From Treponema sp. (lineage in GTDB: Bacteria; Spirochaetota; Spirochaetia; Treponematales; Breznakiellaceae): DNA of 16,344 nt. The number at the start of each line of letters is the position of its first letter. Position 1 is the stretch's first letter. The notes under the pieces are model-generated. The model saw only the letters and a program-made list of their open reading frames with translations. It made no database searches and was not told the origin of the DNA. Shown one piece after another: positions 1 to 7,121 of this stretch. The position numbers and the translations under genes are program-made. The stretch lies in NCBI GenBank assembly GCA_031266095.1, contig JAISBR010000077.1, positions 1 through 16,344 of the forward strand, written 5' to 3'.

Positions 1-289
1 TAACCGCCAGAAGAACCGGGACGGCTATAATGACGATGCTCCTGGCCGCGTACCACAGGGAATTCATCAGCCGGATGTGGGCCTCGTTCTTTTCGATCCC
101 CGGCATTTCTTCCGGCGCAAAGCGGTGGATCCGGGCCTTAAGGATGTTGATGAACATCTTTGACCGGTGTTTGACCTTTTTTTCATCTTCATTATTACCT
201 TCCCAGGGGATATGATCCGCCAGGTGGGTGTAGTTGCGGATTTCCAAATACCGTTTCAAATGGGAATAGATACAAAAATTTATCTTCAT
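1..289 (-). CDS. Partial unrecognised protein, possibly membrane-associated (N-terminal 96 residues)
   Basis: An open reading frame on the minus strand runs off the left edge of the window. From the ATG at 289 it reads MKINFCIYSHLKRYLEIRNY, then a charged stretch (ADHIPWEGNNEDEKKVKHRSK), a basic helix-like region, and a hydrophobic segment (ARSIVIIAVPVLLAV) at the edge that looks like the first transmembrane helix. The frame stays open upstream to a GTG at 349, so a start 20 codons earlier is possible; neither start has a clear Shine-Dalgarno sequence. The gene diverges from the SRP RNA promoter. I do not recognise the family. Codon use looks like that of its neighbours, so I think it is real, but the start is uncertain. 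Confidence 0.6.
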   Translation of the reverse strand, partial: MKINFCIYSHLKRYLEIRNYTHLADHIPWEGNNEDEKKVKHRSKMFINILKARIHRFAPEEMPGIEKNEAHIRLMNSLWYAARSIVIIAVPVLLAV

Positions 290-370
290 GCGGAAATTCA
301 GGGTATCGCGATTACTTTTTTCAAAGATTGCAGCTAAACGCCGGCGCACCGGTTTTCAGGATAAGACGCC

Positions 371-400
371 TTGATTCTTTTCGATGGCGTGTTGTATCAT
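371..400 (+). promoter_or_regulatory. Promoter of the SRP RNA gene
   Basis: TTGATT (371-376), an 18-nt spacer and TATCAT (395-400) make a good sigma-70-type promoter. Transcription would start near 407, just where the 5' strand of the SRP RNA closing helix begins, so the promoter and RNA calls support each other. Confidence 0.7.
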
Positions 401-406
401 TTTCTG

Positions 407-528
407 GCCCCGTGTCAGGAACCATGCGAGCAGGCGCCGCCCAACCCCGCCAGGTCTGGAAGGAAGCAACGGTAAGCGGAGGTCTGCTGCGCCGTGGCAT
501 CAGGGTAAAACCTGTCCTGGCGCGGGGT
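407..528 (+). ncRNA. ffs: Small bacterial signal recognition particle RNA (4.5S type)
   Basis: The conserved SRP core is visible at about 451-475 as CCAGGTCTGGAAGGAAGCA followed by ACGGTAAGCGGAG, the apical and symmetric loops bound by Ffh. The ends form a helix: 408-420 (CCCCGTGTCAGGA) pairs with 515-527 (TCCTGGCGCGGGG) over 13 positions with only G-U exceptions. The length of about 120 nt fits the short SRP RNA that lacks an Alu domain. The 3' end runs into TTTT (528-531), so the closing helix may also serve as a terminator. It works with Ffh and FtsY in cotranslational membrane targeting. End points are estimated from the helix. Confidence 0.93.
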
Positions 529-554
529 TTTAGCCATGTACTCCGGAGAAATGT

Positions 555-983
555 ATGGGAGTCTACCGGCCCCTTAAGGCGGGGCTTTGTATCTACGAGT
601 GTGGACGGCTCTTGTTTTTGCTGGCTGCCTTTATGTTCCTGCGGCCTGATGAGGTGACGGCGGCTTTTCCCTGGCTGGCCTGTGTGGCCGCTAACGCCTT
701 GTTTCCGTTGATGACCCTGTTTTTATGGCTGGATGCTTCCCGGTATGGCGCCTACGGTCCACTCTACACGGCGGGGAAGTGCGTCAGTTTTTTTTCGGTA
801 ATGAGTTGGTTTGTTTTTTTTCGGCGGATTATAATAACAGCAGTACTGTTTAATAATCTGACGATGTTTATGATAACAGGAATTGTGGGGATACTGTTAT
901 TTGGCGATCTGCTTTCCGTCACGGCGGGGATCGCGGTTATTAAAAAAACGCGAATGCCGGTGCGGACGGCAGGGGGTGAATGA
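555..983 (+). CDS. Small four-helix membrane protein coupled to a MinD-like ATPase
   Basis: A 142-residue protein with about four hydrophobic segments (near residues 18-30, 37-59, 74-92 and 100-127) and a basic C-terminal tail, so an inner-membrane protein. No family is recognised. The ATG at 555 is chosen because GGAG (545-548) lies 6 nt upstream; a nearby ATG at 551 is in another frame and soon stops. The stop codon overlaps the next start as ATGA (980-983), so it is translationally coupled to the ATPase downstream, which suggests a shared function such as membrane positioning. No separate promoter is evident; it may be read from the SRP RNA promoter. Two T8 tracts each followed by CGG (788-798 and 814-824) lie within it. 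The gene looks real but its function is unknown. Confidence 0.75.
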   Translation: MGVYRPLKAGLCIYECGRLLFLLAAFMFLRPDEVTAAFPWLACVAANALFPLMTLFLWLDASRYGAYGPLYTAGKCVSFFSVMSWFVFFRRIIITAVLFNNLTMFMITGIVGILLFGDLLSVTAGIAVIKKTRMPVRTAGGE

Positions 984-2128
984 TGCGTATTATTCCGATA
1001 GCGAGCGGAAAAGGCGGCGTGGGAAAATCCCTGGTCTCGGCAAATCTGGGGATAGCCTTTGCCCAGGCAGGGCAGCGCGTGGTACTGGCGGATCTGGACC
1101 TTGGCGCGTCGAATCTGCATCTGGTGCTTGGCCATCATTCGCCCCAGCTGGGGATAGGGACCTTTCTCAACAACAGCAAGTCCGATTTCACCGATGTGAT
1201 TATCGACACCGATGTGCGGGGTCTCCGCTTTATCCCCGGCGATACCGAGATTCCCGGTACAGCCAACCTAAAGACATCCCAGCTTAAAGCCCTGGTAAAG
1301 CAGCTGCTTGCCCTCAAGGCAGATACGGATATTCTGATCCTGGACCTGGGCGCCGGGACCCATCAGTCCATCCTGGACTTCTTCCTCCTTTCGGGCCAGG
1401 GTATTGTAGTGTCCGCCCCGGTGGTAACTGCGGTACTTAACGCTTATGTGTTTCTCAAAAACACGGTGTTTCGCCTCATGTTTACTTCCTGCGGCAAGAC
1501 CTCCAAGGCCTGGACTTATCTTGAAAAAGCACGTAAAGACGGCGCCGGTCCCCAGAAACTGTACATTCCGAAAATCCTGCCGGAGATTCAACAGATTGAC
1601 AAGGAATCTTACGATAGATTTACCGGCCGGCTTGAACAACTGCACCCCCGGCTCATCATGAACATGGTAGACGGTCCCAAGGACGCCGATGTGGCCATGA
1701 AGATCCGCCGCTCCTGTGAGGAATACCTGGATCTCAAGATAGACTATCTGGGTGTGATCTACCGGGACGCCGCGCAGGACATCTCCCTGGCGTCACGCCT
1801 TCCCATCACTCTTTATAAGCCGCAGTCGATTCTCTCCCAGGCTATCTACCGCATTGCCGATAAGATCCTTGAGACCGATGAAGGGTCCTTTGCGCCGGAT
1901 GAGAAGCAAATCGACGAGAGCTTCCAGGAAGTGGGAATGGAGGCGGAGAGCGATTTTGACGCCAAGATGGAATATGTGGAGGACCTGCTCCACTCAGGCG
2001 CTCTTACCCAGGGCGACCTGATCGAAACCGTCAAATCCCAGCAGTTTGAAATCTCGAAACTCAAAAAGGAAAACAATTTTTTAAAACTGAAACTTACCAA
2101 CGCTATGCAGCAGGGATTTAAGGCCTGA
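980..2128 (+). CDS. MinD/FlhG (ParA-family) ATPase with insertion and coiled-coil tail
   Basis: A 382-residue P-loop ATPase. The deviant Walker A motif GKGGVGKS is at residues 10-17 with the signature lysine K11; the A' motif VVLADLDLGASN is at 34-45; Walker B is DILILDLGAGTH at 117-128. This is the MinD/FlhG branch, which places division, flagellar or chemotaxis structures by ATP-dependent dimerisation, usually at the membrane. It is about 100 residues longer than a standard MinD or FlhG. Part of the excess is a charged stretch at about 160-215 between core elements. The rest is an acidic tail ending in a helix (DLIETVKSQQFEISKLKKEN onward) with coiled-coil character. The start has a strong site (AGGGGGTGA) and overlaps the upstream membrane-protein gene. 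Whether it acts on flagella, division or another cargo cannot be told here. Confidence 0.9.
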   Translation: MMRIIPIASGKGGVGKSLVSANLGIAFAQAGQRVVLADLDLGASNLHLVLGHHSPQLGIGTFLNNSKSDFTDVIIDTDVRGLRFIPGDTEIPGTANLKTSQLKALVKQLLALKADTDILILDLGAGTHQSILDFFLLSGQGIVVSAPVVTAVLNAYVFLKNTVFRLMFTSCGKTSKAWTYLEKARKDGAGPQKLYIPKILPEIQQIDKESYDRFTGRLEQLHPRLIMNMVDGPKDADVAMKIRRSCEEYLDLKIDYLGVIYRDAAQDISLASRLPITLYKPQSILSQAIYRIADKILETDEGSFAPDEKQIDESFQEVGMEAESDFDAKMEYVEDLLHSGALTQGDLIETVKSQQFEISKLKKENNFLKLKLTNAMQQGFKA

Positions 2129-2181
2129 GGATATTTTGCCTTGCCTGAGACAAAGTACGAAGAGGAAATGAAAGGGATTTA

Positions 2182-2195
2182 GGCTTTTAAAAGCC
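2182..2195. terminator. Possible weak bidirectional terminator
   Basis: GGCTTTTAAAAGCC is a perfect 14-bp palindrome in the 69-nt gap between two convergent genes. The T and A runs lie within the stem, not after it, so a terminator role is only suggested by position. Confidence 0.25.
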
Positions 2196-2197
2196 CG

Positions 2198-3073
2198 CTA
2201 CAGCCACAGGTATATCTTGTGCAGCCTGGTACATATAAACCAGATGCCGAAGGATAGAAACAGAATGCCCGACACGGGACTGATCCAAGTGTCGGCGCTG
2301 AGGAGCAGGTTTCTTCCGAGAAAGGCCAGGAGAGCGCCCACGCTGATGGTGACATATTCTTTAGATCCCCGGGAATAGGCGGCAACCAGAAAGCTGACTA
2401 CCGTGATGAGGACTACCGCGGTTTCTATCAGCCGAAACAGGGATATATAGCCGTTGATCATGTTCAGGCTGGAATCCCAGGTCTGGACGTCGATGGGAAC
2501 CCCCAGGGCGATGGTCAGGGTAGCCACGGTAATTACCAAAAGGACATTTCGCTGTTTCTGGACATCAAGGCCGACGGCGTAAACGCTGGCGGTAAAAAGG
2601 GAGAAAATACCGAAATACCTGCTGAAAAGCAAAATTCGGGAGGCCATGAGCAGGTATAGAGAGGGGATATCATAGACCTTCCCCAACGGGAGGATGAGCC
2701 GCATCGCTTCAAGGGAAAAAGATACAACAAAAAAGGCGATAAACAGTATTTCCGGGGATTGGGTTGTCTCAAAAAAATAATAAATCAGGATAAGGACGAT
2801 CAGCGCGTACAGTACGGATCCGGCCACAGAGGCATGAGCCGCATAGAGGTTTATGTTTAAAAACCGGCCGATAAAGCCGGCGAGAAACCCCTCCGGGCGG
2901 CGGGTGGTCTCCTCCGCGAGGGAAGGATACGCCGGGACCGCCGCAAAAGAGCCGAAAATCACGAGCATTGTACAGAGGGCGGCCAGAACGATTCCCGCCT
3001 TAAAAAGAGTGTTCCTGCCGGATAAGGTCATATATTCAGCATAACCATTACAGCTGTTTTTCTCAAGACTCAT
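2198..3073 (-). CDS. Polytopic membrane protein, unrecognised
   Basis: A 291-residue protein with about seven or eight hydrophobic segments, for example around residues 25-47 (KAGIVLAALCTMLVIFGSFA), 82-100, 108-122, 145-168, 178-192, 212-232 and 250-285. A first non-cytoplasmic loop (about residues 48-80) is followed by helices joined by short loops, ending in the basic tail CTRLHKIYLWL. No catalytic motif is visible, and the general look is that of a sensor-like or structural membrane domain, as seen in conserved treponeme hypotheticals. No Shine-Dalgarno precedes the ATG at 3073; an in-frame ATG at 3031 (MTLSGRN) is an alternative start. It diverges from the secreted-protein gene at 3109 with only 35 bp between, so the promoters must overlap coding sequence. 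Confidence 0.75.
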   Translation of the reverse strand: MSLEKNSCNGYAEYMTLSGRNTLFKAGIVLAALCTMLVIFGSFAAVPAYPSLAEETTRRPEGFLAGFIGRFLNINLYAAHASVAGSVLYALIVLILIYYFFETTQSPEILFIAFFVVSFSLEAMRLILPLGKVYDIPSLYLLMASRILLFSRYFGIFSLFTASVYAVGLDVQKQRNVLLVITVATLTIALGVPIDVQTWDSSLNMINGYISLFRLIETAVVLITVVSFLVAAYSRGSKEYVTISVGALLAFLGRNLLLSADTWISPVSGILFLSFGIWFICTRLHKIYLWL

Positions 3074-3095
3074 TATGTAATTCCGATATTAGTAA

Positions 3096-3108
3096 AGAGG
3101 AGACCTCT
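3096..3108 (+). promoter_or_regulatory. Small hairpin containing the ribosome binding site
   Basis: AGAGG-AGA-CCTCT directly precedes the ATG at 3109. It contains the Shine-Dalgarno AGGAG and could pair it with the following CCTCT. The stem is only 5 bp with a 3-nt loop, so an effect on translation is speculative. Confidence 0.3.
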
Positions 3109-3807
3109 ATGTTGAAGAAAATACTCCTTACTATGGTGGGGATCTTAATTATATGTATTCCCGGTCTCTGGGCGGGCGATTCGGCGTCATTCGTGGATTT
3201 AGGTTTTTCAGATGACGGCGGAGTCTATATGTTTGCCCAGTACGGGGTACAGTCCGGGGCGCTCAAGCCTTGGGCGGATCTTTTTGTGGTTGATGTGGCC
3301 CGCAACAGTTTTGTTCCCGGCGGTAAGGTCTCCCTTGTTCACGACACTCCTATAGCTGCCGGGCAGGACGGCTCGGGGGTTCTTTATCGGCTCATTGCCG
3401 AAAACGCTGGTCTGGCTGCCCGGTATGGAATCAGTTTTCCCAACCAGGGACAGCCCCTCTATGTTTCCTTGAGGGGTGAGGGTTCCATTGCCGGGGAAAC
3501 CATCGAATTCAGAGACTTTGAATCCGGCAAATTCTACCGGGCAAACCTTGTCTCATCGGCAGAGGGAAGTGGACAGAACCTGCGATCATCGTTTTATATC
3601 AACATGGAAAGCTCTTCCGGCGATGGACAGCGAAGAAGCTATACCGTCGGCGACCCGGATATGAAACGGCCCCGCGTCACTTCCTATCACATCAAAAAGG
3701 TGATAGTTAACCGCCGTGGGAATTCCTGCGTTTTTGTAATTGAAACAAAACGGCAGGTTGAAGGAAGCTACGAGATCCGCTATATGGTGGAAACCCTGCG
3801 GCTATAG
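3109..3807 (+). CDS. Secreted protein, DUF2259-like
   Basis: A 232-residue protein with a signal peptide (MLKKILLTMVGILIICIPGLWAG; cleavage probably after LWA). The mature part begins SFVDLGFSDDGGVYMFAQYG and continues with LFVVDVARNSFVPGG, which matches what I know of predicted secreted proteins of family DUF2259, whose biochemical role is unknown. The first part resembles one blade of a beta-propeller-like repeat. A later part (about 195-232, TSYHIKKVIVNRRGNSCVFVIE) is beta-rich. The start has AGGAG 7 nt upstream. It stands as a single gene, divergent from a membrane protein and convergent with the next minus-strand gene, with 10 nt between stop codons. Family assignment is from memory of the motif, not from a search. 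Confidence 0.8.
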   Translation: MLKKILLTMVGILIICIPGLWAGDSASFVDLGFSDDGGVYMFAQYGVQSGALKPWADLFVVDVARNSFVPGGKVSLVHDTPIAAGQDGSGVLYRLIAENAGLAARYGISFPNQGQPLYVSLRGEGSIAGETIEFRDFESGKFYRANLVSSAEGSGQNLRSSFYINMESSSGDGQRRSYTVGDPDMKRPRVTSYHIKKVIVNRRGNSCVFVIETKRQVEGSYEIRYMVETLRL

Positions 3808-3817
3808 CCGGCGCCTT

Positions 3818-4261
3818 TCAGGCCTCATAGGATCTGAAAAGTTGAGTCACCGGGCTTCCGTCTTCGAACAAATACCGAAGATAAAGCCGGCCAGAGGGTT
3901 TTAACCGTTCCCACAACCCGTCTTTTTGCTGTTCAATAGCCAAATCAATACAATCCTCCCGGCCAAGGACTTCCCGCTTCTGCTCGAAAAGGTACAGCCC
4001 CGCGGGAAGCTGTATTGTTCCCGGGCTGTGCCTCTCCGTCCGCGCCGCGAAAACCAGGTTTCCCAGAAAATGCTCCCGGTCAGGCTCAATGCTGAGGCTT
4101 TGCGCAGGATCAAGCTCAAAGCAGAACAACGCTTCCCTCTGTAAGCCTTTTTTAAGAGGAGGCTCTTTCAAACCTGGAGTTTTGAAAGAGCCTCCATATA
4201 CAAAAGGTTCAAGGTTTGGATCTTCGGTATAGAAAAGCGGGGCGCGCAGATCGAGTCTCAT
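3818..4261 (-). CDS. Small soluble protein downstream of a mutarotase-like gene, unrecognised
   Basis: A 147-residue protein starting MRLDLRAPLFYTEDPNLEPF, without signal peptide or membrane segment. It seems beta-rich at the start and ends in a charged region (LKPSGRLYLRYLFEDGSPVTQLFRSYEA). I do not recognise the family. It begins 11 nt after the end of the mutarotase-like gene on the same strand and lacks a close Shine-Dalgarno (AAGTGG about 15 nt upstream), so translational coupling in an operon is likely. Codons for residues about 23-35 (GGSFKTPGLKEPP) contain a perfect 15-bp inverted repeat described separately. Its place next to a carbohydrate-type enzyme hints at a related role, but that is inference only. 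Confidence 0.65.
   Translation of the reverse strand: MRLDLRAPLFYTEDPNLEPFVYGGSFKTPGLKEPPLKKGLQREALFCFELDPAQSLSIEPDREHFLGNLVFAARTERHSPGTIQLPAGLYLFEQKREVLGREDCIDLAIEQQKDGLWERLKPSGRLYLRYLFEDGSPVTQLFRSYEA
4158..4195. repeat. Perfect 15-bp inverted repeat inside a coding sequence
   Basis: GGAGGCTCTTTCAAA (4158-4172) and TTTGAAAGAGCCTCC (4181-4195) are exact reverse complements separated by 8 nt. The frame stays open through it, so the hairpin encodes GGSFKTPGLKEPP in the minus-strand protein. There is no U-run after either side, so it is not a standard terminator. Confidence 0.9.
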
Positions 4262-4272
4262 TGTTGCTGGTA

Positions 4273-5523
4273 TTAACCCACTTGCGTCTCGATCTTTTTC
4301 AAAACCTCGAATGCCGGATCCGCCGCGAAGTGGCCGGCGCCGTTTTCCCCTGTAAGCACCAGAGACCCGCTCCCGGTTCCGGCGGAAGAGACCCCGCTGT
4401 CAAGTATCGCTCCTTCGTAGGGGGCAAAAAAAGTACCGTAACGAAGGGTACGGATCTTTCCCGCGGGTATACAAACGGTAGTCGGCGCTCCCATCAGTTG
4501 TTTTTTTTCTCTGGCATATTGCAGGCCGAAGGGCAGGCCGGCAACGGAATTTTCCGTGCCCAGACAGTAGGTCAGATCCGTTCCTCCTTCGCGGGAAGCC
4601 CAGGGAGTATAAGTCCGCCCGCCGTACTGCATCCAGAGATCGTTGAAGCGGATTATGATGTCGTCTTTTCCGGCGGCGGCGGCTCCGGTAAAGAAACAGA
4701 CATAGACCATTTTCAAAAACGGGTTTACCAGAGCGGACCAGCCCAGGGATGCCGAATCGGGGATAACGCCGCAGACCAGATCCGTATAGCCGTTGGGGCC
4801 GGGTACAAGGGAGATATTTTCAGTTCCGCCCGAGGCAAGCGGCGCGGCCTCAAGGGACGCAAATTCGGCGCCCAACGCGAGTCGGGAAGTGGTATCAAAT
4901 TCGCCGCCGGCCGGTACTACGCTCCAGCGGTTCGCGGCTCCGGAAATGATGCAGCCGCTCTGTAGAAACGGCGCTCCTAGCGTATTGTGCCACGCGGGGC
5001 TTATTTCAATATCGTTTGTTCCTCTGTTGCTGATCGCGAGGCTGGCATAATGAACCGCGTGACCTGAAATCACCGCGTCTATTTTTTTGAAGGAAAGGGG
5101 CATTTCAGGTTCCGGGCTTTCCATCGTTGAGACAGCCCAGGCGGCTTCATTATCTGAATCCTTCCCGTTAAAACGCCAGGCAAGATTAGCGGTCCAGCCG
5201 TGGGGCGGCAGCGCGATACCGTCAACATCGTTATCTCCCCCAAAATTGGGAGCGCAGGGAAAATTCCCCGCAATGTGATAGAGCAGATTCGCCTTCCAGA
5301 ATTGCTCTTCAACAGCGCCGAAAGGCTTTCCGGAACTGGAACGGAACCAGGGAAGCCAATGGGCGTTAATACGGTTTTTCCCCTGGATATTCGTAAGCTC
5401 GGGGATCATTCCCCCGATGTCGTCTATCATAACCCTGATACGGTCCTGCTCTAAGAGAGTGGCTTCCCGTCCCCCTAATTCCTTTACGCGCTCTACACGT
5501 AAAGCGCTTCCGTTATTCGACAT
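4273..5523 (-). CDS. Aldose 1-epimerase/galactose mutarotase-like protein
   Basis: A 416-residue cytoplasmic protein. Features that recall the galactose-mutarotase fold are an N-terminal strand pair with IDDIGGMIPELTN (residues 33-45), PPHGWTANLAW (106-116, His108), a central SPAWHNTLGAPFLQSG (175-190, His179), and a C-terminal FNDLWMQYGGRTYTPWASREGG with many aromatics. In this superfamily a His pair and a Glu interconvert sugar anomers or bind sugars; I cannot assign the catalytic acid with confidence. A strong Shine-Dalgarno (AAGGAGG, 7 nt before the ATG) fixes the start. Downstream, 11 nt away, is a small partner gene. The leader contains AGGGC-TGAAG-GCCCT. The sugar substrate is unknown; a carbohydrate-binding rather than catalytic role is possible. 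Confidence 0.65.
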   Translation of the reverse strand: MSNNGSALRVERVKELGGREATLLEQDRIRVMIDDIGGMIPELTNIQGKNRINAHWLPWFRSSSGKPFGAVEEQFWKANLLYHIAGNFPCAPNFGGDNDVDGIALPPHGWTANLAWRFNGKDSDNEAAWAVSTMESPEPEMPLSFKKIDAVISGHAVHYASLAISNRGTNDIEISPAWHNTLGAPFLQSGCIISGAANRWSVVPAGGEFDTTSRLALGAEFASLEAAPLASGGTENISLVPGPNGYTDLVCGVIPDSASLGWSALVNPFLKMVYVCFFTGAAAAGKDDIIIRFNDLWMQYGGRTYTPWASREGGTDLTYCLGTENSVAGLPFGLQYAREKKQLMGAPTTVCIPAGKIRTLRYGTFFAPYEGAILDSGVSSAGTGSGSLVLTGENGAGHFAADPAFEVLKKIETQVG

Positions 5524-5632
5524 AATTACCCTCCTTAAATTTCAGGGCCTTCAGCCCTAAATAATCTATTCAATAATAAGACGCGGCGGTTTTTCAGTCC
5601 CGGCAGTCTATTACACTTGCGGGCTTTCGAGG

Positions 5633-7003
5633 TTATAAACGCTGGATCATGTCCAGCAGCGCGCCTGTTTCAGCGGGGATCGTTTGAGCATTCACGGTCC
5701 GATTTATGGCGCGGATAAGGGAAGCGGGGATCGGCACGGGACCGGTCAGGGGTTCCACGGTCCCGGAAAACTTTGCCGGGTGGGCGGTGGAGAGCAGCCC
5801 CGCAGGCCCGCAGGCGGTTTTGTTTTCAGCGAAAAGTTTATCCATGCCTTTCCAGGCGACGGCGCTGTGGGGATCAAGAAAGTAGCTCTCTTCCTTATAC
5901 ACCCCGGCGATAGTCTTTTTTGTCTCATCATCAGAAACGGACACGCCCAGGATGATCCGCTTCATCTCTTCCCAGGAAAAATGCGCCGCCATGCGCTCAA
6001 AGTTGCTGGGCGCGCCTACGTCCATGGCGTTGGAAATGGTGGCCTGTGAGGTCCGGGCCTGGTACTCGCCGGACGCGAGATAATCGGGAACGGTCCTGTT
6101 GATATTGGTAGCGGCGATGAACTGTTTAATTGGCGCGCCCATCTTCATGGCGTACAACCCGGCGGTCAAGTTACCGAAGTTGCCCGATGGAACGCAGAGG
6201 GTCAACGCCTCACCGCTCCGCAGTCCGAAACGCCCGCCTTTTACCTCGGCGCCCTTCACCCTCGGCGTGGCCTCACCGTCAGCGTCGGTCCTGGCCGTAA
6301 AGGCCCTGCCCGCGGCGGCGGCATAGTAAACCACCTGGGGAATAAGCCTGCTCACGTTTATTGAGTTCGCCGATGAGAGGACCATCTTTTTTTTAAGACT
6401 CTCATCGGCCAGGGCCGCCTTTACCAGCCGCTGGCAATCATCAAAACTCCCCTCCACCGCCAGGGCGGAGATGTTCTTCCCCAGTCCGGCGATCTGCTGT
6501 TCCTGCAGAGGTGTCACCCTTCCTTTGGGATAGAGTACGGTCACGAAAATTCCCGGCGCCTCAAAAAAACCGTCCGCCACGGCGCCGCCGGTATCGCCGG
6601 AAGTAGCCACCAAAATCCGCAGAGGCTTCTCTTCGCCCCGGCGGAGATACGCGAAGGCTCTGGCCATAAAGCGGGCGCCAAAATCCTTGAACGCCGCTGT
6701 CGGCCCGTGGAACAGTTCCAGTACCAGCCGGTCGCCAACGCCGACCAGCGGTGCGCCAAAGGGATATGCCGAATGGACAATATCCTCCAGTGCCGCGCCG
6801 GGTATTTCATCTTCCACATAGAGTTTAATCGTTTCAAAGGCGATATCACAAAAATCCATGGTACCCAGGGAGGTTTTTACCGCCGCGGAATACCGGGGAA
6901 TTTCCTCAGGCACAAAGAGGCCGCCGTCAGGGGCAATGCCGGCAAGAGCCGCCGCCGCGAAATTGACCGCGTCGTTTTTGTTTCGGGTACTGAAATAGCG
7001 CAT
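5633..7003 (-). CDS. thrC: Threonine synthase
   Basis: A 456-residue PLP enzyme converting O-phosphohomoserine to threonine, the last step of threonine synthesis. The N-terminal start MRYFSTRN and APDGGLFVPEEIP (24-36) are typical. The PLP lysine is K106 in FHGPTAAFKDFGARFMA; ATSGDTGGAV (133-142) is the substrate/PLP loop; SGNFGN (273-278) binds the cofactor phosphate. Residues about 231-265 are a low-complexity insertion between conserved blocks. The start lacks a Shine-Dalgarno but matches the family start. It follows lgt on the same strand after 118 nt, with its own candidate promoter in the gap. No T-box or threonine-rich leader peptide is evident. Confidence 0.96.
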   Translation of the reverse strand: MRYFSTRNKNDAVNFAAAALAGIAPDGGLFVPEEIPRYSAAVKTSLGTMDFCDIAFETIKLYVEDEIPGAALEDIVHSAYPFGAPLVGVGDRLVLELFHGPTAAFKDFGARFMARAFAYLRRGEEKPLRILVATSGDTGGAVADGFFEAPGIFVTVLYPKGRVTPLQEQQIAGLGKNISALAVEGSFDDCQRLVKAALADESLKKKMVLSSANSINVSRLIPQVVYYAAAAGRAFTARTDADGEATPRVKGAEVKGGRFGLRSGEALTLCVPSGNFGNLTAGLYAMKMGAPIKQFIAATNINRTVPDYLASGEYQARTSQATISNAMDVGAPSNFERMAAHFSWEEMKRIILGVSVSDDETKKTIAGVYKEESYFLDPHSAVAWKGMDKLFAENKTACGPAGLLSTAHPAKFSGTVEPLTGPVPIPASLIRAINRTVNAQTIPAETGALLDMIQRL

Positions 7004-7077
7004 GAATCATACTACCATGAAGCGGGAAAAACGCCAAGTCGATTTTTGTTTCAGGCGGAATTCCGGCGCCCTGTCTT

Positions 7078-7107
7078 ACTATACGGTTGTGTAAGGCCTG
7101 GGTACAA
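7078..7107 (-). promoter_or_regulatory. Candidate promoter for thrC
   Basis: On the minus strand TTGTAC (7107-7102), an 18-nt spacer and TATAGT (7083-7078) give a reasonable sigma-70 match. Transcription would start near 7071, leaving a leader of about 68 nt before the thrC start at 7003. Confidence 0.5.
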
Positions 7108-7121
7108 AACATGGCGTTTGT

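Noticed and set aside
328..657. Plus-strand open frame over the SRP RNA
   Set aside because: It runs across the SRP RNA gene and its promoter and encodes an Arg-rich product with no features.
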